From CAUYXS01 sp965248495 (GTDB lineage Bacteria > Chloroflexota > Dehalococcoidia > Lucifugimonadales > Australimonadaceae), in NCBI GenBank assembly GCA_965248495.1, contig CBDFJL010000003.1:1736001-1800000 (forward strand): a stretch of 64,000 nt of DNA, given 5' to 3'. A program made the translations under genes and the position numbers. Each line of letters begins with the position of its first letter. Within the stretch, counting starts at the first letter, position 1. This document shows, one piece after another, positions 60,126 to 64,000 of this stretch. The notes below the pieces were generated by a model that was not told where the DNA came from, ran no database searches, and saw only the letters and a program-made list of their open reading frames with translations.

Positions 60126-60584
60126 GTGCCCCAAGTCGGCGTCCTCATCGGCAGCAAGAGCGACGAAGAGACCATGCGCCAGACCCTCGACCTGCTCGCG
60201 GAGCTGGGGGTCGAAGCCGAGCTGCGCATCGCCTCGGCCCATCGAGACCCGGATGCGGTGCGCGAGTACGTGCTGGGGGCCCCTGGGCGAGGGGTCGAGG
60301 TCTTCATCGCGGCGGCGGGCGGCGCGGCGGCGCTGCCCGGTGTGGTTGCGTCCCTGACCACGCTACCGGTGATCGGCGTGCCGCTGGCCAGCAGCGAGCT
60401 GGGGGGTGTCGACGCGCTGTACTCGATCGCGCAGATGCCGCCTGGCGTGCCGGTGGCGTGCGTCGCGGTCGGGAGCTGGGGAGCGCGGAACGCGGCGGTG
60501 CTGGCCGCACAGATTCTCGGCCTCAAATATGCTAAAATTGCGGACGCTAGCGAGGCGTACCGAAAGCGCCTCAGAGAGCGCTGA
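60126..60584 (+). CDS. purE: N5-carboxyaminoimidazole ribonucleotide mutase
   Basis: The 152-residue class I PurE has GVLIGSKSDEETMRQTLDLL, RIASAHRDPDAVREYV, FIAAAGGAAALPGVVASLT and IGVPLASSELGGVDALYSIA. It converts N5-CAIR to CAIR in purine synthesis. I chose the GTG at 60126 because the family begins right there; in-frame GTG and ATG codons upstream are alternatives. It is the first gene of a plus-strand purine cluster. Confidence 0.95.
   Translation: MPQVGVLIGSKSDEETMRQTLDLLAELGVEAELRIASAHRDPDAVREYVLGAPGRGVEVFIAAAGGAAALPGVVASLTTLPVIGVPLASSELGGVDALYSIAQMPPGVPVACVAVGSWGARNAAVLAAQILGLKYAKIADASEAYRKRLRER
60530..60538 (+). promoter_or_regulatory. Possible internal promoter for purB
   Basis: TGCTAAAAT near the end of purE is an extended -10 with five of six bases. 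It would give purB a leader of about 160 bases. It also encodes purE residues, so chance is possible. Confidence 0.3.
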
Positions 60585-60704
60585 CTCTCCACCCTTGCAC
60601 AAGGCCACGGCCTCCATGCTCCGACGCGGTGACTCCCACGTAGCAGCCACTTACGGAGCCGCTTTGTACCCCCCAACGATCGTCCTCACCGCGGAGGGCT
60701 GTGC

Positions 60705-62024
60705 ATGATTCCCCGCTACACACGCCCCCAGATGGGCCTGATCTGGACCGAAGAGGGCATGTACGACCGGTGGCTCGCCGTCGAGATCGCCGCGTGCGAG
60801 GCGTGGGCCGCGCAGGGTGTGATCCCGTCCGAGGACATGGCCAAGATACGCGGCGCGCGCTACGACATGGCCGTCATGGCGGCGGAGCTCGAGCGGACCA
60901 AGCACGACGTCAACTCGTTCCTGTGGTCCATCTCGCCCAGCCTGGGGCCCGAGAGCCGCTGGATACACCTTGGCCTGACGTCAAACGACGTCAAGGACAC
61001 GGCGCTCGCGATGCAGCTGCGCGACGCGGCCGACATTCTGCTGGCTGACGTGGATGCGCTGCTCGAGGTGCTGGCCACTCGTGCCGTCGAGTTCAAGGAC
61101 ACGCTGCAGATGGGGCGAACGCACGGTGTCCACGCGGAGCCCATCACCTTCGGTCTCAAGCTGGCCCTGTGGTACGACGAGATGCGCCGCAACCGCCAGC
61201 GCCTCCACGATGCGAAGGAGCAGATAGCGGTCGGCAAGATCTCCGGCGCCGTCGGGACACACGCCACCGTGCCGCCCGAGGTGGAGGAGGCGGCGTGCCG
61301 CGCCATGGGGCTCGGCGTCGCGCCGCTGTCCAACCAGGTCATCCAGCGCGACCGCCATGCGCAATTCGTGTCGACGCTCGCCATCGTGGCAGCCTCGCTG
61401 GAGAAGTTCGCGACTGAGATCCGCGGCCTTCAGCGCACTGAGGTCCGGGAGGTGGAGGAGTTCTTCGGCGAGGGGCAGAGCGGCTCTTCGGCCATGCCCC
61501 ACAAGCGCAACCCCGAGCTCTCAGAGCGGGTCTGCGGCCTGGCCAGGCTGGTCCGTGGACACGTGGTGACGGCCCTCGATAACGTAGCCCTCTGGCACGA
61601 GCGCGACATCAGCCACTCGTCCGCGGAGCGGGTCATCCTGCCCGATGCCTGCCTGGCGCTGGACTACATGCTGGACCTGTTTACCGGCGTGCTCCGGGGC
61701 CTTCGCGTGTTCCCCGAGCGGATGATGACCAACATCGAGTCCACGCGGGGCCTCGTGTTCTCGCAGCGGCTCATGCTTGCGCTGGTGGAGAGGGGCGTTG
61801 CCAGGAGAGAGGCCTACGGCATCCAGCAGGCGCACGCCCACGTCGCCTGGGACGAGGGAGCCGACTTCCGTGAGCTCGTCAGCGCCGACCCCCTGGTGCG
61901 AGAACACCTATCGGACGTCGAGCTCGCCGATCTATTCGACTACAACTACTACACCCGGCACGTCGACACGCTTTTCGCGCGCGTCGGCCTCGGAGCCAAG
62001 GAGCGCTCGAGTGCCACTGCTTGA
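60705..62024 (+). CDS. purB: Adenylosuccinate lyase
   Basis: The 439-residue fumarase/aspartase-superfamily enzyme has RWIHLGLTSNDVKDTA, MGRTHGVHAEPITFGLK and the signature loop GSSAMPHKRNPELSERV with the catalytic serine. It acts in two purine steps, on SAICAR and on adenylosuccinate. GGAGG precedes the ATG. Its last 14 bases overlap the purC start. Confidence 0.97.
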   Translation: MIPRYTRPQMGLIWTEEGMYDRWLAVEIAACEAWAAQGVIPSEDMAKIRGARYDMAVMAAELERTKHDVNSFLWSISPSLGPESRWIHLGLTSNDVKDTALAMQLRDAADILLADVDALLEVLATRAVEFKDTLQMGRTHGVHAEPITFGLKLALWYDEMRRNRQRLHDAKEQIAVGKISGAVGTHATVPPEVEEAACRAMGLGVAPLSNQVIQRDRHAQFVSTLAIVAASLEKFATEIRGLQRTEVREVEEFFGEGQSGSSAMPHKRNPELSERVCGLARLVRGHVVTALDNVALWHERDISHSSAERVILPDACLALDYMLDLFTGVLRGLRVFPERMMTNIESTRGLVFSQRLMLALVERGVARREAYGIQQAHAHVAWDEGADFRELVSADPLVREHLSDVELADLFDYNYYTRHVDTLFARVGLGAKERSSATA

Positions 62025-62913
62025 GACCGCCCTCCCCGACCTTCTGTACCGGGGCAAAGTCCGCGATACGTATGACCTCGGCGAGGGGCTCCTGCTCATG
62101 GTGGCCACCGACCGTGTGTCCGCGTTCGACGTCGTGCTGCCGACCGGAATTTCCGACAAGGGCCGCATCCTCGCGCGGCTGTCGCGCTTCTGGTTCGCCA
62201 TGACGGGCCACATCGTGCCGAACCACCTCGTCGCGCTGGCGGACGATGCCGACGCTCTTGGCTCGCTCGCCGAGCACCCACGCCTGCGCGACCTCCCCCC
62301 CGAGATCGCAGGCCAAGCGATGGTGGTGCGACGGGCGGAGCGCGTCGACGTTGAGTGCGTGGTGCGCGCGTATCTGACCGGCTCGGCTCTCGTCGAGTAC
62401 GACCGCAGCGGCACGATCTTCGGCCAGCCCGCCGCCAGCGGACTCAGGGACGGCGACAGGCTGCCCGAGCTGATGTTCACGCCGACCACGAAGGCGGCAG
62501 AAGGCCACGACGAGCCGATGACGATGGCGGACGTGGAATCGCTCGCCGGCGGAGAGGTAGCAGCGCGGCTACGGGACACCTCATTCGCGGTCTTCCAGCA
62601 CGCGCACGACTATGCCCTGACGCGGGGCATCATCATCGCTGACACCAAGTTCGAGTTCGGGAACATCGACGGCGAGCTCACGCTCATCGACGAGGTGCTG
62701 ACCCCCGACTCGAGCCGGTTCTGGGACGCCGAGGGCTACTCGCCCGGGCGCTCCCAGCCGAACTTTGACAAGCAGTTCGTCCGCGACTACCTCATCTCCA
62801 CCGGCTGGGACCGGGAGCCACCGGCCCCCGCTTTGCCCGACGAGATCGTGGCGAAGACACGGGAGCGATACCTGGACGCGTACCGCCGGCTGACCGGCGA
62901 GCCGCTGGACTGA
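62011..62913 (+). CDS. purC: Phosphoribosylaminoimidazole-succinocarboxamide synthase
   Basis: The 300-residue protein has the SAICAR synthase blocks YRGKVRDTYDLGEGLLLMVA, TDRVSAFDVVLPTGISDKGR, VECVVRAYLTGSALVEY, FTPTTKAAEGHDEPMT and LIDEVLTPDSSRFW. Its length is that of the yeast-like longer form. The start is GTG at 62011, inside the purB 3' end, with AAGGAG upstream. Confidence 0.96.
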   Translation: MPLLETALPDLLYRGKVRDTYDLGEGLLLMVATDRVSAFDVVLPTGISDKGRILARLSRFWFAMTGHIVPNHLVALADDADALGSLAEHPRLRDLPPEIAGQAMVVRRAERVDVECVVRAYLTGSALVEYDRSGTIFGQPAASGLRDGDRLPELMFTPTTKAAEGHDEPMTMADVESLAGGEVAARLRDTSFAVFQHAHDYALTRGIIIADTKFEFGNIDGELTLIDEVLTPDSSRFWDAEGYSPGRSQPNFDKQFVRDYLISTGWDREPPAPALPDEIVAKTRERYLDAYRRLTGEPLD

Positions 62914-62927
62914 CGGGAGGACGGGAA

Positions 62928-63584
62928 GTGGCGGACCAGAGGCTCGACCAGCCGACAGCGCGCCGGAGTCAACTGCGGGAAGACCGTCGGCACCGCTCGT
63001 CGGCCAAGAGGGCCCGACGGCGGTTGATCTTCGGGAGCATCGGCGGCGTTTTCGGCCTGGCCCTCATCGCTGGCCTGTTCGTCCCGCAGCTGGGCAGTAT
63101 CGGGGGCGGACGCAACTTCGGTATAGCCGACCCTGAGGTTCCTGAAGTCGGCACCGCGGTCGCCATCCAGCCCGGCGGCGTCATCGAGCCGGGTGCCGAG
63201 CACGACCCCTACACGACCACGCCCCCCACGTCGGGCCCGCGCCATGCCGACCCCGCCCCGTGGGGCGTGAGCGACGTACCGCTGGCTGACGAATCGGTGC
63301 TGACCAACCTAGAGCGCGGCGGCGTCGCCATCAGCTTCAACCTCGCCGACGATGCGCAGGCCATCGCCCTGAAGGACTTCGCCTCGGGTCAGGCGGGCTA
63401 CCCCGGCTGTTTGGTGGCGGCACCCAACGAAGCGGTGAGCGTGGGGAGCGTCGTCCTCACCTCCTGGGGCTGGACCCAGGAGTTCACCGGCGTGGACCGG
63501 ATCGGCATGGACGCCTTCCTGGCCGTGCACCTGAACCAGGCGCCGCTCTTCTTCGGTGTCGACTGCGGCGCCGGCCAGCCGTAG
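62928..63584 (+). CDS. DUF3105 domain protein, membrane-anchored
   Basis: The 218-residue protein has a basic cytoplasmic start (AKRARRRLIFGS), one membrane segment (IGGVFGLALIAGLFVPQL) and an external DUF3105-like domain with YTTTPPTSGPRHADPAPWGV and NLERGGVAISFNL. DUF3105 has no assigned role. It sits between purC and purS with gaps of 14 and 2 bases, so it is translated with the purine genes; the functional link is unexplained. The start is GTG with GGAGGAC upstream. Confidence 0.82.
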   Translation: MADQRLDQPTARRSQLREDRRHRSSAKRARRRLIFGSIGGVFGLALIAGLFVPQLGSIGGGRNFGIADPEVPEVGTAVAIQPGGVIEPGAEHDPYTTTPPTSGPRHADPAPWGVSDVPLADESVLTNLERGGVAISFNLADDAQAIALKDFASGQAGYPGCLVAAPNEAVSVGSVVLTSWGWTQEFTGVDRIGMDAFLAVHLNQAPLFFGVDCGAGQP

Positions 63585-63586
63585 CC

Positions 63587-63847
63587 GTGCGGTTCACCGC
63601 CCAGGTCTACGTCACGCTCAAGCCGGCGGTGAACGATCCGCAGGGCAACACGGTCATGGGCAGCCTGCACACCCTGGGCTTCGACGGTGTCCGCGACGTG
63701 CGCGTCGGCAAGTTCCTGACCGTCGAGCTCGAGGCCCCCGACGCTGCTCAGGCCGAGCTGGACGCCGCGCGGATGTGCGAGCGGCTGCTTGCGAACCCCG
63801 TCATCGAGAGCTACCGGGTCGAGGTGGCGCCCAGCGCTGAAGCCTAG
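63587..63847 (+). CDS. purS: Phosphoribosylformylglycinamidine synthase subunit PurS
   Basis: The 86-residue protein has the PurS pattern: MRFTAQVYVTLKPAVNDPQG, then LHTLGFDGVRDVRVGKFLTV and CERLLANPVIESYRVEV. It bridges PurL and PurQ in the three-part FGAM synthase of non-proteobacteria. purQ and purL, usually adjacent, are not in the remaining 150 bases. The start is GTG at 63587. Confidence 0.95.
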   Translation: MRFTAQVYVTLKPAVNDPQGNTVMGSLHTLGFDGVRDVRVGKFLTVELEAPDAAQAELDAARMCERLLANPVIESYRVEVAPSAEA

Positions 63848-63851
63848 GTCT

Positions 63852-63875
63852 GTCCGGTCTCATCGGGGACCGGAC
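63852..63875 (+). terminator. Hairpin after purS
   Basis: GTCCGGTC and GACCGGAC form a perfect 8-bp stem with an eight-base loop, starting four bases after the purS stop. No T-run follows. Confidence 0.55.
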
Positions 63876-63907
63876 CATTGCTTGCCTCAGCCTAGTCAAC
63901 TCCGGGT

Positions 63908-63913
63908 TAGAAT
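63908..63913 (+). promoter_or_regulatory. -10 element for the right-edge gene
   Basis: TAGAAT (five of six bases) lies 29 bases before the ATG at 63943. The best upstream -35 candidate, TTGCCT at 63882, is 20 bases away. Confidence 0.4.
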
Positions 63914-63942
63914 GGCCGAATCATGGCGCTCGGAGGTGCACA

Positions 63943-64000
63943 ATGTTGTTCCACGTCACAATGACTCATACCGAAGACAACTGCCCTGGCTACGACCACG
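63943..64000 (+). CDS. Start of an unidentified gene (truncated by window edge)
   Basis: The ATG at 63943 follows GGAGGT by six bases and opens a frame MLFHVTMTHTEDNCPGYDH that runs off the right edge. The His and Cys content could be metal-related, but 19 residues are too few to assign. Together with the upstream -10 and the purS terminator, it looks like a new transcription unit. Confidence 0.6.
   Translation, partial: MLFHVTMTHTEDNCPGYDH

Overview
The window reads as a chromosomal segment of a high-GC, free-living bacterium. The gene families point to Chloroflexota, most likely the marine SAR202 / Dehalococcoidia-related lineage: three Rieske oxygenase alpha subunits, two luciferase-like (LLM) flavin monooxygenases, a TAXI-type TRAP transporter, an unaccompanied xanthine-dehydrogenase-type molybdenum subunit, a rifampicin-phosphotransferase-like enzyme and several alpha/beta hydrolases occur together. 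The taxonomic call is inference from gene content; there is no rRNA in the window.

Left edge (1-9.7 kb): a secreted, acidic, lysine-poor tandem-repeat protein runs off the left end (minus strand). It is followed by a thiamine-diphosphate enzyme, a two-domain DUF427 protein, a TetR-controlled drug-efflux MFS pump with two matching operators, and a HisKA_2 sensor kinase / response regulator pair. 9.7-23 kb: a second MFS pump, a SelA-like PLP enzyme, a maleate-isomerase-like / DUF4392 operon, a Rieske oxygenase, a truncated haemoglobin, an aldo/keto reductase, alpha/beta hydrolases, a cupin, a glutamate-type dehydrogenase and a PEP-utilising phosphotransferase. 23.5-30 kb: a minus-strand catabolic operon of two meta-cleavage-type hydrolases, a fused TRAP permease, a Rieske oxygenase and a TAXI binding lipoprotein. 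30.8-38 kb: a DEAD-box helicase and a tightly overlapping four-gene operon LLM - Rieske alpha - molybdenum hydroxylase - Rieske beta.

38-40.4 kb is a probable insertion: a serine-recombinase remnant and a lower-GC lipoprotein amidohydrolase lie against the 3' end of a tmRNA gene (ssrA), whose reading frame encodes the tag GNKQVALAA. SmpB, the tmRNA partner, is 1 kb away on the same strand.

40.4-64 kb is mostly housekeeping: a long minus-strand run (YrdC-type protein, a degenerate polyprenyl synthetase, pgk, apgM, tpiA, miaA, dapF, a PPOX protein, dapL, hflX, small membrane proteins; then ctpA-smpB), guaA and purD on the plus strand, an LLM/M20-like pair on the minus strand, and a purine cluster purE-purB-purC-DUF3105-purS. 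A new gene starts at the right edge.

Cross-cutting patterns: short in-frame tandem duplications straddle the stop codons of three unrelated genes; several promoters have extended -10 boxes placed so close to the ATG that the mRNAs would be leaderless; and two enzyme-family members have lost the catalytic motifs of their family.
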